In this document: in pieces, positions 18,914 to 26,872 of the stretch
Numbering within the stretch: position 1 is the first letter of the stretch
Layout: each line of letters starts with the position of its first letter
From: Bradyrhizobium genosp. SA-3
GTDB taxonomy: Bacteria; Pseudomonadota; Alphaproteobacteria; Rhizobiales; Xanthobacteraceae
Assembly (NCBI RefSeq): GCF_004212635.1
Contig: NZ_PSRT01000067.1
Coordinates: forward strand, 1-47,258
Length of the DNA stretch: 47,258 nucleotides
Reading direction: 5' to 3'
Made by a program: the position numbers and the translations under genes
The notes under the pieces: model-generated
Told to the model about the DNA's origin: nothing
What the model saw: only the letters and a program-made list of their open reading frames with translations
Databases searched by the model: none

Positions 18914-21597
18914 TTTTTCGACGCCAGCTTCTTCATGGCCGTCTTGATCGACGCGGCGGCATCATCATAACCCTCCCACGCTTTCGATCGCGCCAGCAGG
19001 CCCGGCACGGTGCGCATCGTATAGCGCTTCGGATCGAGATCGCTCTTCACCTGCGCCCAGGTCACCGGCATCGACACCGTGGCACCGGCGCGCGCACGCG
19101 GCGACAGCGGGGCAATCGCCGTCGACATACGGTCGTTGCGCAAATAGTCCAAGAAGATCTTTCCCTTGCGCAGCTTCTTGGACATGTTGAGCAGATAACG
19201 TTCGGGATCGTCATCGGCCATCCACTGGCAGACGCCTTGCGCAAACGCCTTGGCCTCCTTCCAGCTCACCTTGTCGCGCGCGCCGTGGAGCAGCGGCACC
19301 ACCACGTGGATGCCCTTGCCGCCCGTGGTCTTGCAGAAGCTGTCCATGCCGATATCGGCGAGGCGCTGCCGCATCTCCTTGGCCGCCTCGACGACGTCGG
19401 CGAAGTCGACGTCGGGCGCAGGGTCGAGATCGAACACCAGCCGGCCCGGCGTGTCATAGGCATAAGGCGCGCAATTCCAGGGATGCAGCTCGACGCCGCC
19501 GACCTGCGCCACCGCGGCGAGCCCTTCGATCCGATCGATCTGCAAATACGGCTTGCGGTCGCCGGAGACCCTTGCGAGCTCCAGAAGGTTCGACGTCCCC
19601 TGCATGGCATGGCGCTGGAAGAAGCATTCACCCTTGATGCCGTCAGGAGCGCGGATCAGCGAGCAAGGCCGGCCCTTCAGGTGCACGATCATCCAATCGC
19701 CGACGGCTTCGAGATAGCGCGCAAGGTCCAGCTTGGTGATGGCACCACCATCGCCGACATCGGGCCAGAGCTCCTTGTCCGGCTTGGAGATGACGACACC
19801 CATGACCTCGGCATTGCTGCCGCTGGGGGCCGATCGCGCGCCTGGCTTCGCTTTTGCGCGCTTCACTCCTTTGGCCGAGGGTTGGGCGAGCTCGGTGTCG
19901 ACTGGCGTCTCGGCCTCGACCTCCTCGGCCGGCTTGTCCTGCCGCAGGCCTTTGAAAGCCGCTTGGCGGACATTGCCGTCGGCGGTGAAGCCGGCGAATT
20001 CGATCTCGGCGACGAGCTCCGGCTTCAGCCAGTGCACGTCGCGGGTCTTCTTCGGCGCATTCTTGCCGCCGAAGGGACTTTCCTTGGTCGCCATGGCCTT
20101 CAACGACGGCATGATGCGCTTGACCTTGTCCGCGCCAAAGCCGGTGCCGACGATGCCGACGAAGGCGAGATGATCGCCACGCTGAACGCCGGCCATCAGT
20201 GAACGGAACTTGCCGTTCGTGGTCTTGTAGCCGCCGATCACCACCTCGTGGCCGGCGCGGCATTTCGACTTGACCCAGCTCTCGGTGCGGCCGGAACGAT
20301 ACGGGGCATCCAGCTTCTTCGATACCACCCCCTCGAGCTCGAGCTTGCAGGCCGATTGCAGCACGGCATCGCCGCCGCTCTCGAAATGCTCGACATACCG
20401 GATCTGGCTCGATTTCCGCTTGCGCGATTCCAGGAGCTCCTTCAGCCGGGCCTTGCGTTCGCCGAGCGGCAGTCGGCGGTAATCCTGGTTCTCCGCGAAC
20501 AGGAGGTCGAAGGCAAAGAAGATCAGCTCGTCAGTCTTGCCATCGGACAACGCAGCCTGAAGCGAGGAGAAGTTCGGCGCGCCGTTGTGATCGAGCGCGA
20601 CGATCTCGCCGTCGATCATCACGTCCGGCAGCGCGCCAGCTTCCTTGGCAATGGAGGCGAACTTGCCGGTCCAGTCGAGCCCCTTGCGCGTCTTGAGCGT
20701 CGCCTCGCCGTCCTCGACCCGGAGCTGGACGCGATAGCCGTCGAACTTGATCTCGTGGCACCAGCCCTGGTCGGCCGGCGGCCGCTCGACCAGCGTACAG
20801 AGCTGCGGCGCCACGAAGTCCGGTATCTCTGAAACTTTCTTCGCGTTTGCTGCTGTCGTCGCCTTCTTCCTTGCCGTCGTTCCGGCCTTCAACGCCCTGC
20901 GCGGCGCCGGCTTCACCGTTCGCCCTTTCGCCTCCTCGACGCGGTTGGACTGCCAGACTGCATTAGCCTTGCCCTTGGGACCCCTAAGACCCTTGGCCAG
21001 CATGAAAGGTTTGGGCGCGCGGCCCTTGCCCTCGGCGATCTGCTCCATCGCGCGGCCGGAGGCGACGGACTTGTCCTGGTCGAGGATGTCGTTGTCGGCG
21101 CCTTCGCGGACATGTTCATCGCGGTGCTTGATCAGCAGCCAGTTGGTCCGCTTTTCGCCGCCGCGGTTGCGCATGCGCACCAGCACCCAGCTTCCGTGCA
21201 GCTTGTCGCCATGCAGGGTGAATTTGAGATCGCCCTTCTTGAAGCCGGCTTCCGGATCTTCCGATTCCCAAGTGCCTCGATCCCACAGCATCACGGTGCC
21301 GCCGCCATACTGCCCTTCTGGAATCGTACCTTCGAAATCACCATAGTCGAGCGGATGGTCCTCGACCTCGACTGCCAGCCGCTTGTCGTGCGGATCGAGC
21401 GAGGGCCCTTTCGTCACCGCCCAGGACTTGAAGACACCGTCCAACTCGAGCCGGAAGTCGTAATGCAGCCGACTGGCATCATGCTTCTGGATCACGAAGC
21501 GCCGCTGCTTCGAGGGCGCGACAGGGGTCTTGCCCGATGGCTCGGGCGTCTTCTCGAAGTCACGCTTCTGTCGGTAAGTGGAGAGTTTTTGCAGCAC
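18910..21597 (-). CDS. ligD: ATP-dependent DNA ligase D (NHEJ)
   Basis: An 895-aa multidomain enzyme of bacterial non-homologous end joining. Domains in order: 3'-phosphoesterase (~20-150, QKHDASRLHYDFRLELDG and GTIPEGQYGGGTV); ATP-dependent ligase (~260-560, EIKFDGYR with the AMP-accepting Lys284); and the archaeo-eukaryotic primase-type polymerase (~610-890, RLVFDLDP with metal-binding Asp723 and Asp725). This is the order seen in Pseudomonas LigD. GTG at 21597 was chosen because similarity begins at LQKLSTYRQKRDFEKTPEPSG; the frame stays open further upstream, but over ku that sequence is only a shadow. It is divergent from ku. The stop lies inside a palindromic repeat, so the last codons may be recent. 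Confidence 0.93.
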   Translation of the reverse strand: MLQKLSTYRQKRDFEKTPEPSGKTPVAPSKQRRFVIQKHDASRLHYDFRLELDGVFKSWAVTKGPSLDPHDKRLAVEVEDHPLDYGDFEGTIPEGQYGGGTVMLWDRGTWESEDPEAGFKKGDLKFTLHGDKLHGSWVLVRMRNRGGEKRTNWLLIKHRDEHVREGADNDILDQDKSVASGRAMEQIAEGKGRAPKPFMLAKGLRGPKGKANAVWQSNRVEEAKGRTVKPAPRRALKAGTTARKKATTAANAKKVSEIPDFVAPQLCTLVERPPADQGWCHEIKFDGYRVQLRVEDGEATLKTRKGLDWTGKFASIAKEAGALPDVMIDGEIVALDHNGAPNFSSLQAALSDGKTDELIFFAFDLLFAENQDYRRLPLGERKARLKELLESRKRKSSQIRYVEHFESGGDAVLQSACKLELEGVVSKKLDAPYRSGRTESWVKSKCRAGHEVVIGGYKTTNGKFRSLMAGVQRGDHLAFVGIVGTGFGADKVKRIMPSLKAMATKESPFGGKNAPKKTRDVHWLKPELVAEIEFAGFTADGNVRQAAFKGLRQDKPAEEVEAETPVDTELAQPSAKGVKRAKAKPGARSAPSGSNAEVMGVVISKPDKELWPDVGDGGAITKLDLARYLEAVGDWMIVHLKGRPCSLIRAPDGIKGECFFQRHAMQGTSNLLELARVSGDRKPYLQIDRIEGLAAVAQVGGVELHPWNCAPYAYDTPGRLVFDLDPAPDVDFADVVEAAKEMRQRLADIGMDSFCKTTGGKGIHVVVPLLHGARDKVSWKEAKAFAQGVCQWMADDDPERYLLNMSKKLRKGKIFLDYLRNDRMSTAIAPLSPRARAGATVSMPVTWAQVKSDLDPKRYTMRTVPGLLARSKAWEGYDDAAASIKTAMKKLASKK

Positions 21598-21652
21598 GAC
21601 TGGTCCCGCTTCTCTTTCGGCATTCAAGCCTATCACGGCCAAAGTCCCACTC

Positions 21653-21685
21653 GGAACCAAAACCCCACGGAAGGGTTGGGGTTCC
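21653..21685. promoter_or_regulatory. Putative palindromic two-way EcfG-type promoter for ku and ligD
   Basis: Plus strand: GGAAC 21653-21657, 16 nt, GGTT 21674-21677. Minus strand: GGAAC 21685-21681, 16 nt, GGTT 21664-21661. Both match GGAAC-N16-NGTT, one base from CGTT, and overlap face to face in the same 33 bp. The ku start is 30 nt to the right and the ligD start 64 nt to the left. Joint induction of both NHEJ genes from one stress element is inferred. Confidence 0.5.
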
Positions 21686-21714
21686 AAAACGCCTTGAAAA
21701 CGCTGGAGAATGCA

Positions 21715-22599
21715 ATGGCCCCGCGTGCCTATTGGAAGGGAACGTTGAAGCTCTCGCTGGTCGGCTGTCCGGTCGTGCTCTATCCGGCTTCGACCGCCGC
21801 GGAGAAGACTCGGTTTCATCTCATCAACCGCGAGACCGGGAACCGGCTCAAGCAACAGATGATCGATTCCGAGACCGGCGACGTCGTCGAGAGCGACGAG
21901 AAGGGACGCGGCTACGAGCTGAGTAAGGGCAAATATGTCGAGATCGAACCGGAGGAGCTCGAGGCGGTTCAGATCGAGAGCAACCACACCATCGACATCG
22001 AGAGCTTCGTGCCGAGCGAGGAAATCGACCAGCGCTACCTCAACCACCCCTATTACATCGCGCCCGACGGCAAAGCCGCGGTCGACGCCTTCGCAGTGAT
22101 CCGCGACGCCATGAAAGATCAGGACCGCGTGGCACTCGCAAAAATCGTGCTCACCAACCGCGAGCACGTGATGGCGATCGAGCCGCTCGGTAAGGGCCTG
22201 CTCGGCACCACTCTGCGGTATCCTTACGAACTGCGCGACGAGGATCAGTTCTTCGAGGACATCAAGAGCCCGAAGATCACCAAGGACATGGTCGAGCTCG
22301 CCGGCCACATCCTGCACTCCAAGGCCGCGCATTTCGATCCTAGCGAATTCAAGGACGAGTACGAGAACGCGCTGAAGGCGCTGGTGAAGCGCAAGGCCAG
22401 CGGCAAGAAGATCGAGCTGCCGGAGCCCGAAGAACGGCCGAGCAACGTCGTCAGCCTCATGGATGCGCTGAAGCAGAGCCTGAAGGGACGCGGCGGCAAG
22501 AAGACGGCGGCGAAGTCACATGCGCGGCGTGCGCAGGGGCGGCACCGAGCCGCCAGGAAGGCGCACCGGTCGCCGGCGCGGCATCGCAAGGCGGGTTGA
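21715..22599 (+). CDS. ku: Ku protein, NHEJ end-binding factor
   Basis: A 294-aa bacterial Ku homologue that should form homodimers encircling DNA ends and recruit LigD. The opening RAYWKGTLKLSLVGCPV and the core blocks FHLINRETGNRLKQQ, DIESFVP and NHPYYIAPDG are typical. The last ~45 residues form a Lys/Arg/His-rich tail that probably binds DNA non-specifically. ATG 21715 is placed where family similarity begins; GGAG at 21706-21709 is its ribosome binding site. It is divergent from ligD with a 117-nt shared control region. Confidence 0.94.
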   Translation: MAPRAYWKGTLKLSLVGCPVVLYPASTAAEKTRFHLINRETGNRLKQQMIDSETGDVVESDEKGRGYELSKGKYVEIEPEELEAVQIESNHTIDIESFVPSEEIDQRYLNHPYYIAPDGKAAVDAFAVIRDAMKDQDRVALAKIVLTNREHVMAIEPLGKGLLGTTLRYPYELRDEDQFFEDIKSPKITKDMVELAGHILHSKAAHFDPSEFKDEYENALKALVKRKASGKKIELPEPEERPSNVVSLMDALKQSLKGRGGKKTAAKSHARRAQGRHRAARKAHRSPARHRKAG

Positions 22600-22601
22600 C
22601 T

Positions 22602-22706
22602 GTCATTCCGGGGCGATGCGAAGCATCGAGCCCGGAATCCATCGTGCCAAGCGTGACTGGCGGAGAAATGGATTCGGGCTCGCGCTGACGCGCGCCCCGG
22701 AATGAC
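22602..22706. repeat. Palindromic intergenic repeat (GTCATTCCGGGGC type)
   Basis: About 105 bp with inverted ends GTCATTCCGGGGC and GCCCCGGAATGAC, and inner inverted segments CCCGGAATCCAT and ATGGATTCGGG. It fills the gap between convergent ku and kdpE and probably serves as a two-way terminator. It is of the dispersed rhizobial palindrome kind; its sequence differs from the repeats at 26783 and 18825. Confidence 0.8.
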
Positions 22707-22713
22707 GGCTGGC

Positions 22714-23403
22714 CTAATCCCCCGCCTTCAGCCTGTACCCGATCCCCGTCTCCGTCAGCACATATTGCGGCCGTTCCGGATCGGCTTCGATCTTCTGGCG
22801 GAGCTGACGGACATAGACACGCAGATATTGCGCATCCGTCAGCTCGTCCCAGAGCTCCTTGAGCAGGAAGCGGTGGGTGAGCACCTTGCCGGCGTGCTGC
22901 ACCAGCACGCGAAGAAGATCGTATTCCTTCGGCGACAGCTTCACGTCGCGCTCGCCGACCTTGACGATGCGGCGGACGAGATCGACAGAGAGGTCGCCGG
23001 TGCGGAATACAGGGCGCTCGCCTTTGACCTGAAGCTGGTGGCGCAGCGCGGCACGCAAGCGGGCCAGAAGCTCATCCATGCCGAACGGCTTGGTCAGGTA
23101 ATCGTCGGCGCCGAGATCGAGCGCCTGCACCTTGCCGGCCTCGTCGCCGCGGCTCGACAGCACCACGATCGGCACGCCCTCGTTGCTGGCGCGGATGGTG
23201 CGCAGCAGCTCGTGGCCCTGGATGTCGGGCAGGCCGAGATCGAGGATGATCAGCGCCGGGTCTTCGGCAAGCTTTTCCAGCGCGGTCTTGCCGTTCGACG
23301 CCTCCAGGATCTCATAGCCCTGCGTCGTCAGCCCCATCCGCAGCAATTTTCGGATCGGCGGCTCGTCATCGATGACCAGAACCTTGATCGGGGCAGCACT
23401 CAT
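22714..23403 (-). CDS. kdpE: KdpE response regulator
   Basis: A 229-aa OmpR/PhoB-type regulator. Receiver domain ~1-120: acidic pocket Asp12/Asp13, phospho-acceptor Asp55 in IILDLGLPD, Lys105 in YLTKPFG. C-terminal winged helix ~130-227 (LSPKEYDLLRVLVQHAGKV, YLRVYVRQLRQKIE). It activates the kdp operon when phosphorylated by KdpD. The start overlaps the kdpD stop by four bases (ATGA), and it is the last gene of the operon. Confidence 0.96.
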   Translation of the reverse strand: MSAAPIKVLVIDDEPPIRKLLRMGLTTQGYEILEASNGKTALEKLAEDPALIILDLGLPDIQGHELLRTIRASNEGVPIVVLSSRGDEAGKVQALDLGADDYLTKPFGMDELLARLRAALRHQLQVKGERPVFRTGDLSVDLVRRIVKVGERDVKLSPKEYDLLRVLVQHAGKVLTHRFLLKELWDELTDAQYLRVYVRQLRQKIEADPERPQYVLTETGIGYRLKAGD

Positions 23404-26123
23404 GCGGCGGTATCCAATGCGTGGGTCTGCACTGGGACGGGCAGACGGATGGTGAGGATCGCGCCGCTTCGGTCGCTACGGTTGGCGGCCGAGATCGTGC
23501 CCCGCATCGCCTCGATGAAGCCGCGCGAGATGGCGAGGCCGAGCCCGGTGCCGGGCCGGACATGGTCACCCTTCTGCACGCGATAGAACTTGTCGAACAC
23601 GCTCTCGAGCTCGTCGGGTGGGATGCCGCCGCCCTCATCGGCGATCTGGAGAACGACGTGATCCCGCTCGCGCTGACTGCGGATCGCAATCGTGGTGTCG
23701 GCCGGCGAATATTTCGCGGCATTGTCGAGCAGGTTGAACAGCGCTTGTTCGAACAGCACGGCATCGAGCTCGAGCATCGGCAGATCGGCCGCCAGCACGA
23801 GCTCGACCTTGTGGGCAGCGAGGATCTTGGCCGCCCGCCGCAACGCGCTACCGACAATCTCGCCGAGATCGTGCAGTGCCGTGTTGGGCACGATGGCGCC
23901 GGATTCGAGCTTGGTCATGTCGAGCAGATTGGCGATGAAGCGGTTGAGCCGTTCGGACTCATCGATCACGGTCGCAAGCAGGTCGCGCTTCTCGGTGTCC
24001 GAGAGCGCGCCGGCGAGGTCGCGCAGGGTGGAGGCCGCACCGAGCACCGAGGCCAGCGGCGTCTTCAGATCGTGCGAGATCGAGGTCAGGAGCGCCGAGC
24101 GCAGCCGCTCGGATTCGACGGTGCGCTTGACGCGGTCCATGTCCTCGACCAGCAGCACGCGCTCGATCGCGAGCGCGCCCTGGTCGACCAGCGCGTCGAG
24201 CAGCCGGCGCTGGTCCGGGGTCAATAGCGGGCCGGTGCGGTCGTTGTCCATGCCGATGACGCCGATTGGCCCGCGCCCGGTGCGCATCGGCAGGAACAGC
24301 CGTTTCGCACCCGGCAGCGTGTCCGAGCCGCGGCCTGCGGGGCGGTCATTGCTCCAGGCCCAGTTGGCGGCGGCGAGGTCGGCCTGATCGAGCTCATCCT
24401 CCGGTGGATAGCCGGATTTCACGGTGAGCAGGCCCTCTTCCGGCAGCAGCAACACGACGCGGACCTTCAGCATCAGCGCGATCTGGTAGGCGGTTGCCCA
24501 CAAGACGTCGTCGAGCGTGGCGGTGCCGGCGAGCTTGCGGCTGAAGGCATGGAGCTGCTCGGTCATCCGGATCCGGCCGATCGCGGTGTCGGCCTGGATG
24601 CGCACGCGCGCCGCGACATTGGAGACGATCATCGCCACCACCATGAACAGCACGAAGGCGGCAACGTTGGTCGGATCGGTGATCGTGAAGGTATAGATCG
24701 GCGGAATGAAGAAGAAGTTGTAGCAAAGCGACGCCGCCACTGTTGCCATCAGGGACGGCCACAAGCCATAGCGGACGGCAACCGCGACGACCGAGGTCAG
24801 CAGCACGAGATCGACGTTCTCGAGCCCGAAATAGGGCTGGATCAGCTCGGCGGCGCCGAGGCCGATCAGCACGATGCCGAGCGCCTTCAGATAGGGCCGC
24901 GGGTTGAACGGCTCCGAGCGCGCAGCGGTCTGCACCGCGGTCTTGGGCACGGCCTCGCCGGGCAGCTCGTCACCGGCGATGACATGGACCGTGATGTTGC
25001 CGGCGCGGCGCACCAGGTCATGCACGACTGACCCGCGCGTCATCTCGAACCAGCGCGAGCGCGTCGACTTGCCGATCACGATCTGGGTGACGTTGTTGCC
25101 TTGTGCGAAGTTGACGACGTCGTCGGCGATGCGGCGGCCGACGGCGGGAATCGTCAGCGCCTCGCCGCCGAGCGATTCGGCGAGCCGCAGCGTATCGGCC
25201 AGCCGGTCGCGCTCATCGTCGGACAATTGCAGGGATCGCCGCGTCTCGATCGAGAGCGCGGTGAACGGGGCATGCAGCCGATCGGCCAGCCGCTTGGTAT
25301 AGCGCACGAGGCCAGCCGCGCGCGGATCCTCGCTGACGCAGACGAGGATGCGTTCGCCCGCAGCCCAGGGACCGGCGATGGCGTTCGCCTGCATATGGGT
25401 GAGCAGTTGCTCGTCGACCCGCTCGGCCGTGCGCCGCAGCGCGAGCTCGCGCAACGCGGTCAGGTTGCCTGGCGAGAAATAATGCTCCAGCGCCCGCTCG
25501 GCCTGCTTGGGCACATAGACCTTGCCCTCCTTCAGCCGCTGGATCAGATCATCAGGCGTGAGGTCGATCAGCTCGATCGCATCGGCCCGGTCGAACACCG
25601 AATCCGGCACGGTCTCGCGCACCCGCACATGGGTGATCTGGGCGACGACGTCGTTCAGGCTCTCGATGTGCTGGATGTTGACGGCGGCATAGACGTCGAT
25701 GCCGTGGGAGAGCAGCTCCTCGATGTCGAGATAGCGCTTGGGGTGGCGGCTGCCCGCCGCGTTGGTGTGGGCGAGCTCGTCGACCAGCGCAATCTGCGGC
25801 CGGCGCGCGATCACGGCGTCGAGGTCCATCTCCTCGACGACCTGGCCGCGGTAATCGAGCCGCTTGCGCGGCACCATTTCGAGCCCGCGCACCAGCGCCT
25901 CGGTCTCAGCCCGGCCGTGGGTTTCGACGAAGCCGACCACGACGTCGACACCCGCCTTGCGCTTGGCGTGAGCGCTTTGCAGCATCTCGTAGGTCTTGCC
26001 GACGCCGGGGGCGGCGCCGACGAAGATCTTCAGCCTGCCGCTCGCGCTCTCCTCCCGGCGCGCTGCTTCCAGCAGCGCCTCGGGCGACGGACGTTGTTCG
26101 GGATCGCGGCGCTGTTGAACCAT
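23400..26123 (-). CDS. kdpD: KdpD osmosensitive K+ channel histidine kinase
   Basis: A 907-aa sensor kinase. The N-terminal KdpD domain has a Walker A GAAPGVGKT (36-44) and a Walker-B-like ALVDELAHTN. A USP-type domain (~250-380) follows, then a block of closely spaced membrane helices (~400-490), a GAF-type region, HisKA with His684 in SISHDLKTPL, and an HATPase domain ending in GGGIPPDEL and GTGLGLAIS. It senses low K+ or turgor at the inner membrane and phosphorylates KdpE. It begins 37 nt after kdpC. Length and domain order match full KdpD. Confidence 0.96.
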   Translation of the reverse strand: MVQQRRDPEQRPSPEALLEAARREESASGRLKIFVGAAPGVGKTYEMLQSAHAKRKAGVDVVVGFVETHGRAETEALVRGLEMVPRKRLDYRGQVVEEMDLDAVIARRPQIALVDELAHTNAAGSRHPKRYLDIEELLSHGIDVYAAVNIQHIESLNDVVAQITHVRVRETVPDSVFDRADAIELIDLTPDDLIQRLKEGKVYVPKQAERALEHYFSPGNLTALRELALRRTAERVDEQLLTHMQANAIAGPWAAGERILVCVSEDPRAAGLVRYTKRLADRLHAPFTALSIETRRSLQLSDDERDRLADTLRLAESLGGEALTIPAVGRRIADDVVNFAQGNNVTQIVIGKSTRSRWFEMTRGSVVHDLVRRAGNITVHVIAGDELPGEAVPKTAVQTAARSEPFNPRPYLKALGIVLIGLGAAELIQPYFGLENVDLVLLTSVVAVAVRYGLWPSLMATVAASLCYNFFFIPPIYTFTITDPTNVAAFVLFMVVAMIVSNVAARVRIQADTAIGRIRMTEQLHAFSRKLAGTATLDDVLWATAYQIALMLKVRVVLLLPEEGLLTVKSGYPPEDELDQADLAAANWAWSNDRPAGRGSDTLPGAKRLFLPMRTGRGPIGVIGMDNDRTGPLLTPDQRRLLDALVDQGALAIERVLLVEDMDRVKRTVESERLRSALLTSISHDLKTPLASVLGAASTLRDLAGALSDTEKRDLLATVIDESERLNRFIANLLDMTKLESGAIVPNTALHDLGEIVGSALRRAAKILAAHKVELVLAADLPMLELDAVLFEQALFNLLDNAAKYSPADTTIAIRSQRERDHVVLQIADEGGGIPPDELESVFDKFYRVQKGDHVRPGTGLGLAISRGFIEAMRGTISAANRSDRSGAILTIRLPVPVQTHALDTAA

Positions 26124-26160
26124 CAGGCCAATATAATCACCCCCGTGTGCCGAGCCTAGA

Positions 26161-26763
26161 CTACTTCGCGGCGCGGTCGAGCGCGAGATTCAGCGCCAGC
26201 ACGTTGACGCGGGGCTCGCCGATCAGGCCGAGCAAACGGCCTTCGGTGTTGGCAGCCACGAGTTGCTCGACTTGATTCTCCGGCATCTTCCGCGCCTTCG
26301 CCACGCGCGGCACCTGGAATTGCGCCGCTTCCGGCGAGATGTCAGGGTCGAGGCCGCTGGCCGAGGTCGTCACCAGGTCGACCGGCACGGCCGCATTCGG
26401 ATTCTCCGCCTTCAGCTTATCCACATCTTCCTTCAGCCGGTCGGCCAGCGCCTTGCTGGTCGGGCCGAGATTGGAGCCGCCGGAATTGGCGGCGTTGTAG
26501 GGCGCTGGCACCGTTTTGGTTGAATCATGAGGGTCCGGCGCAACCGTCGCCGAAGGGCGGCCGTGAAAGTATTTGTCCTCCTTGAACTCCTGCCCGATCA
26601 GGGCGGAGCCGACCACCTTGCCGTCCTTCTCGATCAGGCTGCCCTGCGCCTGCACGGGAAACAACGTGCCGGCGATGGCAGTCATTGCGAGCGGATACGC
26701 AAGGCCCGTGATGGCGGTGAGCGCCAGCAAGAGCACGATGGCGGGACGGATTTCTCTGAGCAT
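26161..26763 (-). CDS. kdpC: K+-transporting ATPase subunit C
   Basis: A 200-aa subunit with one N-terminal membrane helix (~9-31) and a periplasmic domain containing GSALIGQEF, YFHGRPSAT and a C-terminal NVLALNLAL. KdpC helps assemble the KdpFABC complex and raises its ATP affinity. It is separated from kdpB by 109 nt that contain a palindromic repeat, which is unusual for this otherwise tight operon. Confidence 0.95.
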   Translation of the reverse strand: MLREIRPAIVLLLALTAITGLAYPLAMTAIAGTLFPVQAQGSLIEKDGKVVGSALIGQEFKEDKYFHGRPSATVAPDPHDSTKTVPAPYNAANSGGSNLGPTSKALADRLKEDVDKLKAENPNAAVPVDLVTTSASGLDPDISPEAAQFQVPRVAKARKMPENQVEQLVAANTEGRLLGLIGEPRVNVLALNLALDRAAK

Positions 26764-26782
26764 GTTAGTCTCCTATTTCTTC

Positions 26783-26869
26783 CGTCATTGCGAGCGAAGC
26801 GAGGCAATCCAGAGTCTTTCCATGGAGGCAGCCTGGATTGCTTCGTCGCAAGAGCTCCTCGCAATGACG
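26783..26869. repeat. Palindromic repeat inside the kdp operon (CGTCATTGCGAGCGAAG type)
   Basis: An 87-bp element with inverted ends CGTCATTGCGAG and CTCGCAATGACG. It lies between the kdpB stop (26873) and the kdpC start (26763). Its half at 26833-26870 matches 43187-43224 with one mismatch in 38 bases, so both are copies of one dispersed family. In the kdp transcript it would fold into a long hairpin. Confidence 0.85.
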
Positions 26870-26872
26870 GCG

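Noticed and set aside
21598..22332. N-terminal extension of ligD by 245 codons
   Set aside because: The extension is antisense to ku, lacks LigD-family sequence, and similarity starts at the GTG chosen at 21597.
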